A stretch of 64,000 bases of DNA from Enterocloster asparagiformis (GCA_018380885.1 JAGZSY010000006.1:1-64000), one strand, 5' to 3'. Counted from the first letter of the stretch, positions 42,728 through 52,899 are shown. Numbers and translations are program-made. Notes: generated by a model not told the origin, from the letters alone.

Positions 42728-43759
42728 ATGGGATTCACATTCGTCAATGAACTGCCCACGCCGGATATGATCCGCGAGCAGTTTCCCCTGGCGTCGAATC
42801 TGGCGGAAGCCAAGCTTCAGAGGGATGAGGAAATCAAAAAAGTATTAACAGGGGAAAGCGATAAGTTTATCGTGCTCATCGGCCCCTGTTCCGCAGATAA
42901 CGAGGACTCTGTGGTGGACTATACGTCCAGGCTGATCAAGGTTCAGGAAAAGACTAAGGACCGGCTGATCATTATCCCCAGGGTATACACCAATAAGCCC
43001 CGTACCACTGGCGAGGGCTACATGGGCATGATCCATCAGCCCGACCCGGAGAAAAAGCCGGACATGTTCGAGGGCATTCTGGCTATCCGCCACATGCACA
43101 TGCGCGTGATGCGCGAGACGGGCTTTTCCACCGCGGATGAGATGCTCTATCCTGAGAATATGCGCTATCTCTCGGACCTGATGTCCTACGTGGCCGTGGG
43201 CGCCCGCTCCGTGGAAAACCAGTTCCACCGCCTGGTGGCCAGCGGCTGTGATGTGCCGGTGGGCATGAAGAACCCCACCAGCGGCGACTTGACCGTGATG
43301 CTCAATTCCGTGGTTGCGGCCCAGCTGCCCCACGACTTCATCTTCCGCGGCTGGGAGGTGCAGTGCCCGGGCAATCCGCTGACCCACACCATCCTGCGCG
43401 GCGCGGTGAACAAGCACGGCCAGAGCATCCCCAACTACCACTACGAGGACCTGCGCCTGCTGTTCGATCTGTACGGCAAGCGCAATCTGGAGAATCCGGC
43501 CTGCATCGTGGACACCAACCACAGCAACTCCAACAAGCGTTACCAGGAGCAGGTGCGCATCGCCAAGGAGGTGCTGCACAGTCGCCGCCACTCCGCCGAT
43601 ATCAAGAAGCTGGTCAAGGGCCTGATGATCGAGAGCTACATCGAACCCGGCAGCCAGAAGATCGGCGAACACTGCTACGGCAAGTCCATCACCGACCCGT
43701 GCCTGGGCTGGGAGGACAGCGAGCGGCTGCTGTACGAGATCGCGGAGAGCGTGGACTGA
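42728..43759 (+). CDS. 3-deoxy-7-phosphoheptulonate synthase, class I (AroF/AroG/AroH type)
   Basis: 343 residues. It joins phosphoenolpyruvate and erythrose 4-phosphate at the entry of aromatic amino-acid synthesis. Key segments: LIGPCSADNEDSVVDY, YTNKPRTTG (PEP-binding KPRT), GARSVENQFHRL, GMKNPTSGDL and DTNHSNSNK, all intact. The length and motifs fit the E. coli-type class, whose members are feedback-inhibited by an aromatic amino acid; which one is not evident. GGAGG precedes ATG at 42728, and a strong terminator follows. Confidence 0.95.
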   Translation: MGFTFVNELPTPDMIREQFPLASNLAEAKLQRDEEIKKVLTGESDKFIVLIGPCSADNEDSVVDYTSRLIKVQEKTKDRLIIIPRVYTNKPRTTGEGYMGMIHQPDPEKKPDMFEGILAIRHMHMRVMRETGFSTADEMLYPENMRYLSDLMSYVAVGARSVENQFHRLVASGCDVPVGMKNPTSGDLTVMLNSVVAAQLPHDFIFRGWEVQCPGNPLTHTILRGAVNKHGQSIPNYHYEDLRLLFDLYGKRNLENPACIVDTNHSNSNKRYQEQVRIAKEVLHSRRHSADIKKLVKGLMIESYIEPGSQKIGEHCYGKSITDPCLGWEDSERLLYEIAESVD

Positions 43760-43788
43760 TCCTGATTTTCACGGATATATGAATATGG

Positions 43789-43828
43789 AAATGCCTTCCG
43801 GCTGTTTTGTCGCCGGAAGGCATTTTTT
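43789..43828 (+). terminator. Terminator of the DAHP synthase gene
   Basis: AAATGCCTTCCGGC (43789-43802) pairs with GCCGGAAGGCATTT (43812-43825), with the T-run continuing to 43828. Confidence 0.92.
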
Positions 43829-43875
43829 GAATGCAGCGGGTAAAAGGCGGGTTTTGTTTTCCAATTTTTACCTTT

Positions 43876-45258
43876 TCACCAATTTTCTCCCTGTTCCGTC
43901 GTTTTCCCGCCACGCGGCGTGAGCGGATTTTTTTCCATCCCGGCCTCACCGTCTCTTCCCCCGTGGCACCGTCGCGCCCCTTCCCGGGGCTTCTCCGGCA
44001 CATCCCCGGTCTTAGGTTCATTCCGGTACGCGGTGGGGGTCATGCCCTTGTATTTGCGAAAGCAGCGGCTGAAATAATTTAAATTGGCAAACCCGACATA
44101 GGCCCCCACGCTCTGGATTGGCAGCCCGGTGAAGCGCAAAAGCTCCGCCGCCTTCTCCACCCGCGCCCTGGTGATATAATTGGACACGGACTCCTCCATC
44201 TCCCGGTTGAATATGCGGGACAGGTAAGAGGGGCTGACCTTGATTCCCCCGGCGATCTGTTTCAAGGTCAGCGGCTCCGCCAGATGCAGGCGCATGTAGG
44301 TGACGGCCCTGCGCACCAGCGGGGAGTAACGGTCCAGGCGTTCTGTGCGCACAAACCGGCAGTATGCGCCGATCATATGGAATTTGATGTCCTCCAGCTC
44401 CTCCATGCGGTATGCGTTCTCGATTAGCATGGCGAAATTGGTGGAGATAATGTCCAGGTACACAGGATGAATCCCCGCCAGCTCCGCGCTCTTGCGCAGC
44501 ATGGTGTTCAGGGAAAAGCCCAGGTTCTTGGAGGTGCGGATGGGGTCCTCGGTCCGCACGATGGAACGGCTTGCGCGGGAAAACTGCCGGTAATAGTCCA
44601 GCGCCCGGTCCGTGTTCCCCTGCGCCACTTCCTGAAGCATCAGCTTTTCATAGCGGTAGCGCTCCTCCAAAAGCTCCATCATCGCCTCCTCCCCGCCCGC
44701 CTGCTGCAGATTGGGCTGCCCCCTTTTCTTCTGGGGCTCGTAGTGGCGGTAGAGAACGTCCCGCTTCTCCCCTGTCACCGCCTTCACCGCCGTGCGCATG
44801 GCCTCGGTGATCACGGAGGTGCTCACAATCGGCAGTCCCTGGCAGAACTGTTGAAACGGCAGCAGCAATGACAAATTCTGTCCGTTCTCCTGGAGAATCT
44901 GCTCGCAATACCGGCTGTCGGGCTTCACCGCCAGGTAAGGCCCCGCCACCATCGCCCAGAGGGTAACGCCGTCAGGGGAATGGACCCCTTCCTCCTCCGT
45001 CCCTTCCTTCCTATATAAAAACAGCTGAAAATTCAGCCCGGCGAAATCCGTCATATGGTAGATGACCGAGGGTTCGAAGGAGGCTGCCATCTCCCGGGTG
45101 ATAAAAAACGGAAAGCTGTTCTTCAGAAAATCCGGAATAAACCGCCTGAGGCCTGCCTCCAGCTCGTCGGCACCTGCCGGGCAGCACAGCACCGGAACCT
45201 GCAGCAACGCCTCGATAAATTGTCCGGCCAAATTGGCCCGCTCATGTCCTTCCAGCAT
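43876..45258 (-). CDS. AraC-family regulator of the adjacent glycoside locus
   Basis: 460 residues. The C-terminal double helix-turn-helix (LTLKQIAGGIKVSPSYLSRI, then SVGAYVGFANLNYFSRCFRK) is standard. The 300 residues before it include a long helical regulatory part as in YesN-like or large AraC proteins, but no receiver domain. About 50 low-complexity Arg/Gly/Lys-rich residues trail the DNA-binding domain, an unusual tail. It is divergent from the sugar transporter-GH3 operon and likely controls it. GGAGGGAG precedes ATG at 45258. Confidence 0.9.
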   Translation of the reverse strand: MLEGHERANLAGQFIEALLQVPVLCCPAGADELEAGLRRFIPDFLKNSFPFFITREMAASFEPSVIYHMTDFAGLNFQLFLYRKEGTEEEGVHSPDGVTLWAMVAGPYLAVKPDSRYCEQILQENGQNLSLLLPFQQFCQGLPIVSTSVITEAMRTAVKAVTGEKRDVLYRHYEPQKKRGQPNLQQAGGEEAMMELLEERYRYEKLMLQEVAQGNTDRALDYYRQFSRASRSIVRTEDPIRTSKNLGFSLNTMLRKSAELAGIHPVYLDIISTNFAMLIENAYRMEELEDIKFHMIGAYCRFVRTERLDRYSPLVRRAVTYMRLHLAEPLTLKQIAGGIKVSPSYLSRIFNREMEESVSNYITRARVEKAAELLRFTGLPIQSVGAYVGFANLNYFSRCFRKYKGMTPTAYRNEPKTGDVPEKPREGARRCHGGRDGEAGMEKNPLTPRGGKTTEQGENW

Positions 45259-45454
45259 TTCCCAGCTCCCTCCTGTTTTTACGGCAAAACAGACAAAAAT
45301 CAACCATTTTTTCTGTCAAAACCGCTGAACGCAAATGACAATATAATGCTAATTAGTATTATATATTTCTAACACTAAAAATGCAAGTGTGCTAAAATGT
45401 TGTTACAAACAAAAGCCGGCAAACAATGATAAAATGTGATAGGAGAATAAAAAA

Positions 45455-46912
45455 ATGGGAAACAGTAAAGGTGCAGCAACCCAATATAATAACGCCAAGC
45501 TGTGGCAGATCGGCTTCTTCTCGCTGAACAACTGTGCCACCAACATCGCCATGTTCCTGATGATGCAGTATTCATACTTCACCCAAAACGTGCTGGGGCT
45601 GGCGGCGGCCATCATCGGCCTGATCGCCACTGGCACCCGCATTTTCGACGCCATCACGGATCCCCTGGTGGGCGTGCTGGTGGACCGCACGAACGGCCGT
45701 TTCGGCAAGTTCCGCCCCTATATGCTGATCGGAAACATCATCATCTGGGCCAGCCTGATCGTGATCTTCAACACCCCTGCCCACTGGGCCACCCACCAGA
45801 AGTATCTGTTCACCACCCTGTTTTATGTGATCTACATCATCGGCTACACCTGCCAGACCGTTGTGACAAAGGCGGGCCAGGCCGTGCTGACCAACAATCC
45901 CAAGCAGCGCCCCATCTTCTCCGGCTTCGACAGCGTCCTGACCCAGATGGCCAGCGCCCTGGTGCCCATGCTGATCACCACCATCCTGGCTGAGAAATAC
46001 TCCGTAGGCGACTTCGTGGGCGAAAACGGCAAGGGCCTGGGTATGATCAACCCCGCCATGTGGCGGGAAGCCGTGTTGATCCTGGCGGCAATCTCCTTCA
46101 TTTTCACTGTCCTTGCCATCATCGGAATCAGCCAGAAGGACCGCCCGGAATTTTTCGGCCAGTCCGGCACCCAGCCCAAGCTGAAATTCAAAGATTACAA
46201 GGATATCGTGGTACACAACCGTCCCATCCAGATGCTGATCATCTCCGCCGCCACAGACAAGCTGGGACAGCTCCTGATGAGCGGAACCATGACCTACTTA
46301 TTCGCCAACATGCTGCTGAACTCCAAATTGCAGGGCGTATTTTCCAGCCTGCTGATCGCTCCCCTGGTGGCCATCTCCATCGGCGGCGTGTTCGTATCCC
46401 GCAAATTCGGCTTAAAGCGCACATTTCTAGTGGGCACCTGGGGCTCCATGATCATGCTGGCTATTATGTTCTTTGTCCGCCCCAACCCGGAGATGCCCGC
46501 CGTATTCCTGGCCCTGTTCCTGGTGCAGAAATGCCTGGCCAGCATGGGCAACTCCGGTATCATCCCCATGATCGCGGACTGTACGGACTACGAGAGCTAC
46601 CGCAGCGGGCGGTTTGTGCCCGGCATGATGGGAACCATGTTTTCCTTCATCGACAAGATCATTTCCTCCTTCTCCGCTATGATCCAGGGCTTTGCGCTGA
46701 CCATGGCAGGGGTTGGAAACGTGGTGATCAAGCCCAACGAGCCGGTCAACGCCACCTTTAACATGGCGATTATGATCTGTTTCTGTATCGTGCCGATCCT
46801 GGGCCACATCGCCACCATCATCGCCATGCGCTGGTACGACCTGGACAAGGATAAGATGGCTGAAATCCAGCTGGAACTGGACAAGCGCAGAAATAACGGC
46901 GCAGCAGCCTGA
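45455..46912 (+). CDS. GPH-family (MelB-like) sugar-cation symporter
   Basis: 485 residues with twelve membrane helices. DAITDPLVGVLVDRTNGRFGKFRPY is the cation/sugar loop of the glycoside-pentoside-hexuronide family (two aspartates in helix 2, then the DRT loop). It imports a glycoside with sodium or protons. The GH3 glycosidase gene 47 nt downstream would cleave the imported sugar. ATAGGAG precedes the ATG. Confidence 0.93.
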   Translation: MGNSKGAATQYNNAKLWQIGFFSLNNCATNIAMFLMMQYSYFTQNVLGLAAAIIGLIATGTRIFDAITDPLVGVLVDRTNGRFGKFRPYMLIGNIIIWASLIVIFNTPAHWATHQKYLFTTLFYVIYIIGYTCQTVVTKAGQAVLTNNPKQRPIFSGFDSVLTQMASALVPMLITTILAEKYSVGDFVGENGKGLGMINPAMWREAVLILAAISFIFTVLAIIGISQKDRPEFFGQSGTQPKLKFKDYKDIVVHNRPIQMLIISAATDKLGQLLMSGTMTYLFANMLLNSKLQGVFSSLLIAPLVAISIGGVFVSRKFGLKRTFLVGTWGSMIMLAIMFFVRPNPEMPAVFLALFLVQKCLASMGNSGIIPMIADCTDYESYRSGRFVPGMMGTMFSFIDKIISSFSAMIQGFALTMAGVGNVVIKPNEPVNATFNMAIMICFCIVPILGHIATIIAMRWYDLDKDKMAEIQLELDKRRNNGAAA

Positions 46913-46959
46913 CCGCAAACCCGCAATCGGAAATTTTTATAGGAGGAATGAAGCATACT

Positions 46960-49191
46960 ATGCAGAAAGCGACTGACAAAATCCGTTACTATCAGAATGA
47001 AAACGGTCCCGTGATCGGCGTCACCGTCAAGCCGGTGATCCGCTGCGGCGACCTGACCTTTAAGGATCACACCGGTGACGGCCGGCTGACCGCCTGGAAG
47101 GACTGGCGCAACTCCCCGTCTGAGCGCGCGGCGGCCCTGGCCAATGAGCTGAGTATAGACGAAAAGATCGGGCTCCTGTTCGTAAACGCCAAGAAAATGG
47201 GCCTGCTGCAGGAGGACAAAACCAAGGTGGACGAGACCGGGCTGCTGGACGAGGAGATCGTGGAGCAGGACGAATCCATCTTCAATGTGGAAAAGTCCTA
47301 CGGCACCACCCACACCATCAAGGAGATGGGCATCCGCCACCTGATCTTCCGCCAGAACCCTCAGGCCGCGGACATGGCGGACTGGATCAACCAGCTGAAC
47401 GAGATTGCCGAGGAGACAGAGCACGGCATCCCCATGGTAATCACCTCCAACTCCCGCAATGAAAACGGCGAGGTGGTGTTCGGCATGAACGACGCCGCGG
47501 GCATTTTCCCCGCATGGCCCGGCACCATGGGCATAGCGGCGGCGGTAAAGGGAAACGGCCCGGAGCTGGTGGACACCTTTGCCGAATACGTCCGCCAGGA
47601 GTGGGATGCTGTGGGCTTAAAGAAGGGCTACATGTACATGGCGGACGCCATGACGGACCCCCGCTGGCAGCGCACCTACGGCACCTTCGGCGAGGATCCG
47701 GAGCTGATCACGGAGATGATCTCCCGCCTGGTGCCCGGAATCCAGGGAAGCGACGACGGCGTTACCCCGGAGGGCGTAGCCGTCACCATCAAGCATTTCC
47801 CCGGCGGAGGCGCGAGGGAAAACGGCTTTGACCCCCACTACGTGCAGGGGCAGTGGAATGTGTACCAGACCGAGGGCAGCTTAGGCGATTACCACCTGCC
47901 CGCTTTTCAGGCCGCGGTAGCCAAAAAGGCCTCCTCCATCATGCCCTATTACGCCAAGCCGGCCGCCCAAAAGAGCCTTCCCCAGTACGACTTAAACGGA
48001 AAGCCCGTGCCTATGACGCCGGTTGGGTTCGCATTCAACCGGTTCTTTATCCAGGACCTGCTGCGGGATCAGATGGGCTTTACGGGCTACGTCAACAGCG
48101 ATTCCGGCATCACCAACAAGATGGCCTGGGGCGTGGAGGAGCTGGACGGTCCCTCCCGGGTGGCTCTGGCCGTCAACACCGGGGTGGACATCATCAGCGG
48201 CTCCCTGGATGTGGACGCGGCCCGGGAATCCTGGAACCGCTGGAAGCACGGTTATTACACAACGCAGGGCCACCCGGTTCCGGAGGGGTACACCGCCGAA
48301 CAGCTGACCCTCTCCGAGGAGGCCATAACCCGGGCGGTTGTCCGCACGCTGGAGGAGGAATTTGCTTTAGGGCTCTTTGAAAACCCCTACCGCGATCCGG
48401 CCCAAGCGGCCCGGGTAATCGCAGACAAAGCCCACTGGGATGCCGCCGCGGACGTGCACCGCAAGTCCGTGGTGCTGTTAAAGGACAAGGGCGCGCTGCC
48501 GCTGTCCCCCGACCGCACTGAGGGCAAAAAGGTCTACGCGGAATGCTTCCGCAAGGACGGCGGGGCCGCTGCCGAGCAGACGCAGAGCCTGCGGGAAGCC
48601 CTGGCCCAGAGCCGCGGCCTCCTGCTCACGGACCGCTGTGAGGAGGCGGATTTCGCCCTTCTCTTTATCTCCCCCAGCTCCGGCGAATATTTCCACGCCA
48701 CCAGCGGTTATCTGGAGCTGGATATCTGCGAGGACAAGCAGGTGACGGATGTGGACGACTTAGGGCGCCCCGCGGCCACCTTCCACTTAGAAACCACCCT
48801 GACCGGGGCGCCCCGTATCCGGGAGATCGCCCGGGCCGTGCACGGGAACGGAGGCAAGGTCATCTCCTGCGTCAACTTCACCCTGGCCTGGATGTTGGGC
48901 AATGTGGAGCCTTACTCGGACGGGCTTCTGGCGGGCTTTGACACCTGCACGGACGCCCTGCTGGACATGATCCTGGGCAAATGCCGCCCCACCGGCCGCC
49001 TGCCCATCACGCTGCCCAAAAACGATGCGGTGCTGGCCGTGGACAAGGACGGCGTGTGCGTTTCCCACAACGACGTGCCCGGATTTGCCAAGGACCGCTA
49101 TATGCCGGACTCCCTGAAGGATGAGAACGGGAAGGCTTACGCCTACCGGGACGAGATGGGAAATTATTATGAGCTGAATTTTGGATTATAA
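46960..49191 (+). CDS. Glycoside hydrolase family 3 beta-glycosidase
   Basis: 743 residues, no signal peptide, so cytosolic. The N-terminal barrel includes YMADAMTDPRWQRTYGTFGE, IKHFPGGG and the nucleophile region FTGYVNSDSGI. The C-terminal alpha/beta sandwich follows from about 480 (SVVLLKDKGALPLSP). It should cleave terminal beta-glucosides or xylosides brought in by the symporter. Two starts compete: ATG 46948 is one base after GGAGG, and ATG 46960 is thirteen bases after it; the latter is used. A terminator follows at 49207. Confidence 0.93.
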   Translation: MQKATDKIRYYQNENGPVIGVTVKPVIRCGDLTFKDHTGDGRLTAWKDWRNSPSERAAALANELSIDEKIGLLFVNAKKMGLLQEDKTKVDETGLLDEEIVEQDESIFNVEKSYGTTHTIKEMGIRHLIFRQNPQAADMADWINQLNEIAEETEHGIPMVITSNSRNENGEVVFGMNDAAGIFPAWPGTMGIAAAVKGNGPELVDTFAEYVRQEWDAVGLKKGYMYMADAMTDPRWQRTYGTFGEDPELITEMISRLVPGIQGSDDGVTPEGVAVTIKHFPGGGARENGFDPHYVQGQWNVYQTEGSLGDYHLPAFQAAVAKKASSIMPYYAKPAAQKSLPQYDLNGKPVPMTPVGFAFNRFFIQDLLRDQMGFTGYVNSDSGITNKMAWGVEELDGPSRVALAVNTGVDIISGSLDVDAARESWNRWKHGYYTTQGHPVPEGYTAEQLTLSEEAITRAVVRTLEEEFALGLFENPYRDPAQAARVIADKAHWDAAADVHRKSVVLLKDKGALPLSPDRTEGKKVYAECFRKDGGAAAEQTQSLREALAQSRGLLLTDRCEEADFALLFISPSSGEYFHATSGYLELDICEDKQVTDVDDLGRPAATFHLETTLTGAPRIREIARAVHGNGGKVISCVNFTLAWMLGNVEPYSDGLLAGFDTCTDALLDMILGKCRPTGRLPITLPKNDAVLAVDKDGVCVSHNDVPGFAKDRYMPDSLKDENGKAYAYRDEMGNYYELNFGL

Positions 49192-49206
49192 ATGAATATC
49201 CGCACC

Positions 49207-49245
49207 AAAAGCCGCATAAGCCCTATCTTTATGCGGCTTTTGCGT
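49207..49245 (+). terminator. Terminator of the symporter-GH3 operon
   Basis: AAAAGCCGCATAA (49207-49219) pairs with TTATGCGGCTTTT (49229-49241). A 26-bp perfect palindrome at 49364-49389 lies further downstream, before the convergent Rpn gene's end. Confidence 0.8.
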
Positions 49246-49408
49246 TGTCGCGCAATGGTTGGATTTGAGAAACAGATATTCCTCTGCCGGCCCCATCTAG
49301 TTGTATTTTGTAAATAATTGGCTGAACCGCCATTGAGCCGACCCCTTGACGGGTCCGGCAGATATTCCTGCGGCAGCTGCCGCAGGAATCAGAATATGAG
49401 ACATTCAG

Positions 49409-50239
49409 TTAAATCAGATGATATTTCTTCAGCATGGCAATCCGCAGGCTTTCGTCCTCCTTCAGGCGCCCCAGCTCATCAAACAGTCCATCGGCTGCCA
49501 TTCGGGAGACCAGCTCCAGCATCAGGCTCCTGCCTTTGGCTTCGCCCTTTGCCTCTCCCTTGGCTTCTCCCTTAGCTTCCCGCTCTTTCAACAGCTCTTC
49601 CATCGTCATATAGGCTTCCTCCCATTCACGGCTGCGCTTTAATGCTGCTATCTTCCCATGGAGCCGCCGGAGCCTCTCATCCGGCGAATTTTCCGCCATC
49701 TCCTCCGTGGAATGCTCCACATACCGCAAAAACTGAATCAGCTCAGGCGGCACATCCTGATCGTTGGTCCCGCGGGTATTCAGAAAAATTTTCTGCGTTC
49801 CGTCCCCCAGCGCCTCCCCGTTTTCCAGACAGCGCTCTTCAAACGTGTAGCGGTAAAAACCGGATGAAAACGGATCATAGGTGCAGATAAAGATCACATA
49901 GCTTGGCGGCAGTTCACGGAAGTCCTGTCCCGGCCGCAGGGCGGCCACATCCATCCCGGCCTGATGGAACCTGCTGCGTTTCGGCAGCTCAGCCCTATGG
50001 GCGTTCTGCATTTCCAGATTATACGCCACGTCCACCTCGTCGCTGGCAAATACATCCAGCCGTACATACCGAAAATCTTTAGAATACAGGAGGCTCCGCT
50101 CGGCTCTCACCTTTACCGGGCCCACCGCTTTACCCAACAGCAGTTCCAGCACCAGCCGGCAGGTTTCGGAATCCTCCAGTGCGGCAGCAAACAAAAACGC
50201 ATCATTTAAATTAAGTTCCTGAAACTTTTTCTGTGACAT
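49409..50239 (-). CDS. Rpn/PD-(D/E)XK nuclease-family protein with GEAK repeats
   Basis: 276 residues. The N-terminal 200 residues match the Rpn recombination-promoting nuclease (former transposase_31) group: NLNDAFLFAAALEDSE, and the catalytic region RLDVFASDE plus YNLEMQ (Asp and ExQ of the PD-(D/E)XK fold). Residues about 225-240 are four near-perfect copies of EAKG encoded by a 12-bp direct repeat, then a helical tail. Rpn genes often vary in repeat number. AGGAG precedes the paired ATGs at 50239/50242. Confidence 0.85.
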   Translation of the reverse strand: MSQKKFQELNLNDAFLFAAALEDSETCRLVLELLLGKAVGPVKVRAERSLLYSKDFRYVRLDVFASDEVDVAYNLEMQNAHRAELPKRSRFHQAGMDVAALRPGQDFRELPPSYVIFICTYDPFSSGFYRYTFEERCLENGEALGDGTQKIFLNTRGTNDQDVPPELIQFLRYVEHSTEEMAENSPDERLRRLHGKIAALKRSREWEEAYMTMEELLKEREAKGEAKGEAKGEAKGRSLMLELVSRMAADGLFDELGRLKEDESLRIAMLKKYHLI

Positions 50240-50368
50240 CATTCACTCCTGACCGATGACGGCACAGCAAAGGATTCGTCTGTTTCTCTGCTTTGATTAT
50301 AGCGCAGCGAACGGGCAAACTCAAGCCCCGGCAAAAATAGGGCCGCATTTTCAAATATATTGATCCGC

Positions 50369-51211
50369 TTACGCGGCCAATGCCGTAATCCCAAAATACG
50401 CCAGCACGATAACGCCCAGGATAATCCGGTAATATCCGAAGAATTTAAAGTCGTTCTTGCGCACATAGTTCATCAGGAACTTGATGGAGTACACGGAAAC
50501 AATGAACGCGATGAACATTCCGAACACAGTGTAAAAAATCTGGGGGCCTGAAAAGGAATTGCCGTCCAGGAAATATTTTACAAGTTTTAAAAAACTGGCC
50601 CCGAACATCACAGGGATACCCAGGAAAAAGGAGAACTCCGCCGCGGCGCCTCTGGAACAGCCCAGAATCATGGCTCCCAATATCGTCGCTCCTGACCGTG
50701 ACGTGCCGGGCACCAGGCTCAGCACCTGGAACATGCCGATAAAAAACGCGGTCTGCAAAGAAATCTGCCCCACCTTTTGCACGCTGGGGCTGGCGAATCT
50801 GCGGTTGCTCTCCACCACGATAAACAACACGCCGTAGAGGATCAGCATAGCCGCCACCACATAAGCATTAAACAGATGGTCCTCCATCCAGTCGTCCAGG
50901 AGAAGCCCCATAACCGCCGCGGGCACGCAGGCCACCACAATCTTGATCCACAGCGCCCAGGTGGCGTCCCGCTGGCGCGATGTCTTTTGCCGGCTGAAGG
51001 GGTTCAGTCGGTTAAAATACATGATTACCACCGCCAGGATGGCTCCCAGCTGAATGACCACCCGGAAAACCTCCTTGAACGCCTCGCCCTGATTGAGATG
51101 GATGATCTCATCCACCAGGATCATATGACCGGTGCTGCTGATGGGCAGCCACTCGGTAAATCCTTCCACGATTCCCAATACAATTATTTTTAATGTCTCA
51201 ACTAAACTCAT
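50369..51211 (-). CDS. uppP: Undecaprenyl-diphosphatase
   Basis: 280 residues, about eight membrane helices. EGFTEWLPISSTGHMIL and PGTSRSGATI are the catalytic loops of the BacA/UppP family. It recycles undecaprenyl pyrophosphate to the monophosphate carrier for peptidoglycan synthesis and gives bacitracin tolerance. AGGAGAACATCAT precedes ATG at 51211. Apparently monocistronic. Confidence 0.97.
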   Translation of the reverse strand: MSLVETLKIIVLGIVEGFTEWLPISSTGHMILVDEIIHLNQGEAFKEVFRVVIQLGAILAVVIMYFNRLNPFSRQKTSRQRDATWALWIKIVVACVPAAVMGLLLDDWMEDHLFNAYVVAAMLILYGVLFIVVESNRRFASPSVQKVGQISLQTAFFIGMFQVLSLVPGTSRSGATILGAMILGCSRGAAAEFSFFLGIPVMFGASFLKLVKYFLDGNSFSGPQIFYTVFGMFIAFIVSVYSIKFLMNYVRKNDFKFFGYYRIILGVIVLAYFGITALAA

Positions 51212-51416
51212 ATGATGTTCTCCTCACCGCCCAAGTATTGCGATTTGCGTAAACGCTAAAAACGCCGTTTCGCGTGTCTGTCCCCGGATTTTCGTGACCG
51301 GGGGCCGCTCGCAGGAAATCCGCAAGGGATGCCGGCTGCAAATCGTCCCACCTAAGTACAACATTTATGTCATACATTGTATGTAATATTTTTCCATCCT
51401 ATTCCCGGCACATTGC

Positions 51417-52091
51417 TCAGATATTTTCAATCTGCCAGTCGATGGGTTCAAGACCGTGTTCGGTCAGGAACTGATTGGTCCGGCTGAAGGGCCGGCTGCC
51501 GAAAAATCCCCGAAACGCAGAGAGGGGGCTGGGATGAGGCGCTTCCAGAATCAGATGCTTTGGATTGTTCAGCATGATCTTCTTGTTCTGCGCCGGGCGT
51601 CCCCAGAGGATGAACACCATGGGACGGTCCTGCTGGTTGAGAATACGGATGGCCGCATCCGTAAACTCTTCCCAGCCGATGTCCTGGTGGGAATTTGCCC
51701 GATGGGCGCGCACGGTGAGCACTGTATTCAACAGCATCACGCCCTGGTCGGCCCACTTTTTCAGATAGCCGTTGTTGGGGATATAGCAGCCCAGATCGTC
51801 GTGAAGCTCCTGATAGATGTTGACCAGGGACGGCGGTATCTCCACCCCCGGCTTCACGGAAAAGCTCAGGCCGTGGGCCTGTCCGTCGTTGTGATAAGGA
51901 TCCTGTCCCAGGATCACGGCCTTCACATTGGCCAGAGGCGTGAAGGCAAAGGCGTTGAAAATATCATCCGGAGCCGGGAATATCTTCCGTGTCTCGTATT
52001 CGCTCTTTACTGTGGTGTACAGCTTTTTGTAATAAGGCTTTTTAAATTCGCCGCTCAGTGGCCCAAGCCAGTCATTTTCGATTGCCGCCAT
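51417..52091 (-). CDS. ung: Uracil-DNA glycosylase
   Basis: 224 residues, family 1. The water-activating motif GQDPYHNDGQAHGLSF lies at about 60-75, and the leucine loop HPSPLSAFRGFFG near the C-terminus. Removes uracil from DNA in base excision repair. AAAGGAGAG precedes ATG at 52091. It lies 27 nt after hisF in the same direction and is probably the last gene of hisH-hisF-ung. Confidence 0.97.
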   Translation of the reverse strand: MAAIENDWLGPLSGEFKKPYYKKLYTTVKSEYETRKIFPAPDDIFNAFAFTPLANVKAVILGQDPYHNDGQAHGLSFSVKPGVEIPPSLVNIYQELHDDLGCYIPNNGYLKKWADQGVMLLNTVLTVRAHRANSHQDIGWEEFTDAAIRILNQQDRPMVFILWGRPAQNKKIMLNNPKHLILEAPHPSPLSAFRGFFGSRPFSRTNQFLTEHGLEPIDWQIENI

Positions 52092-52118
52092 ATGGTTTTG
52101 TCTCTCCTTTTTCTTTGG

Positions 52119-52880
52119 TTAAAGACGGACGCAGATCCCCCTGCCCGCCAGATATCGCTTCAGATCCCGTATCTCCAGCTCCTTGTAGTGGAACAACGAG
52201 GCCGCCAGCGCCGCATCCGCCTTTCCCTCTGTCAGTGCATCGTAAAAATGCTCCATTGTCCCCGCGCCGCCGGAAGCGATTACCGGCACGGACACCGCCT
52301 CCGCCACCGCGGCGGTCAGCGCATTGTCGTACCCGGCCTTGGTGCCGTCGCAGTCCATGCTGGTTAAGAGAATTTCCCCCGCGCCCAGGCGGTCCACGGT
52401 CCTGGCCCACTCCAGGGCATCAATCCCCATGTCCACGCGGCCGCCGTTTTTGTAGATGTTCCAGCCGCTGCCGTCCGGCCGCCGCTTGGCGTCGATGGCC
52501 ACCACCACGCACTGCCGCCCGAACTTATCCGCAGCCTCCGAGATCAGCCGCGGGTTGGCAATGGCCGCTGAGTTGACGGATATCTTATCAGCCCCCTCCC
52601 GCAGCAGCATGCGAAAATCCTCCACCGTGCGGATACCGCCTCCCACGGTGAAGGGAATGAACACGGTTTCCGCCACGCGGCGCACCATATCCACCACAGT
52701 CCTGCGGTTATCCGACGAGGCCGTGATGTCCAAAAATACCAGCTCGTCGGCTCCCGCCCTGTCGTAGGCCGCCGCGATCTCCACCGGGTCGCCCGCGTCC
52801 CGCAGATTTACAAAATTGACGCCTTTTACAACGCGCCCGTCGTTTACATCCAGGCACGGAATAATTCTCTTGGTAAGCAT
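52119..52880 (-). CDS. hisF: Imidazole glycerol phosphate synthase, cyclase subunit
   Basis: 253 residues. The half-barrel repeats are visible: [17 protein letters not shown] and [13 protein letters not shown], with catalytic aspartates in CLDV and [11 protein letters not shown]. With HisH it makes imidazole glycerol phosphate and AICAR in histidine synthesis, using ammonia channelled from HisH. Its gene lies 19 nt after hisH. AAAAGGAG precedes ATG at 52880. The other his genes are not in this window. Confidence 0.97.
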   Translation of the reverse strand: MLTKRIIPCLDVNDGRVVKGVNFVNLRDAGDPVEIAAAYDRAGADELVFLDITASSDNRRTVVDMVRRVAETVFIPFTVGGGIRTVEDFRMLLREGADKISVNSAAIANPRLISEAADKFGRQCVVVAIDAKRRPDGSGWNIYKNGGRVDMGIDALEWARTVDRLGAGEILLTSMDCDGTKAGYDNALTAAVAEAVSVPVIASGGAGTMEHFYDALTEGKADAALAASLFHYKELEIRDLKRYLAGRGICVRL

Positions 52881-52899
52881 CTGTCCAGCTCCTTTTCAG

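Noticed and set aside
49364..49389. 26-bp perfect palindrome as an insertion-site or phage attachment site
   Set aside because: No integrase, second copy or mobile gene nearby; probably part of the convergent gene ends.
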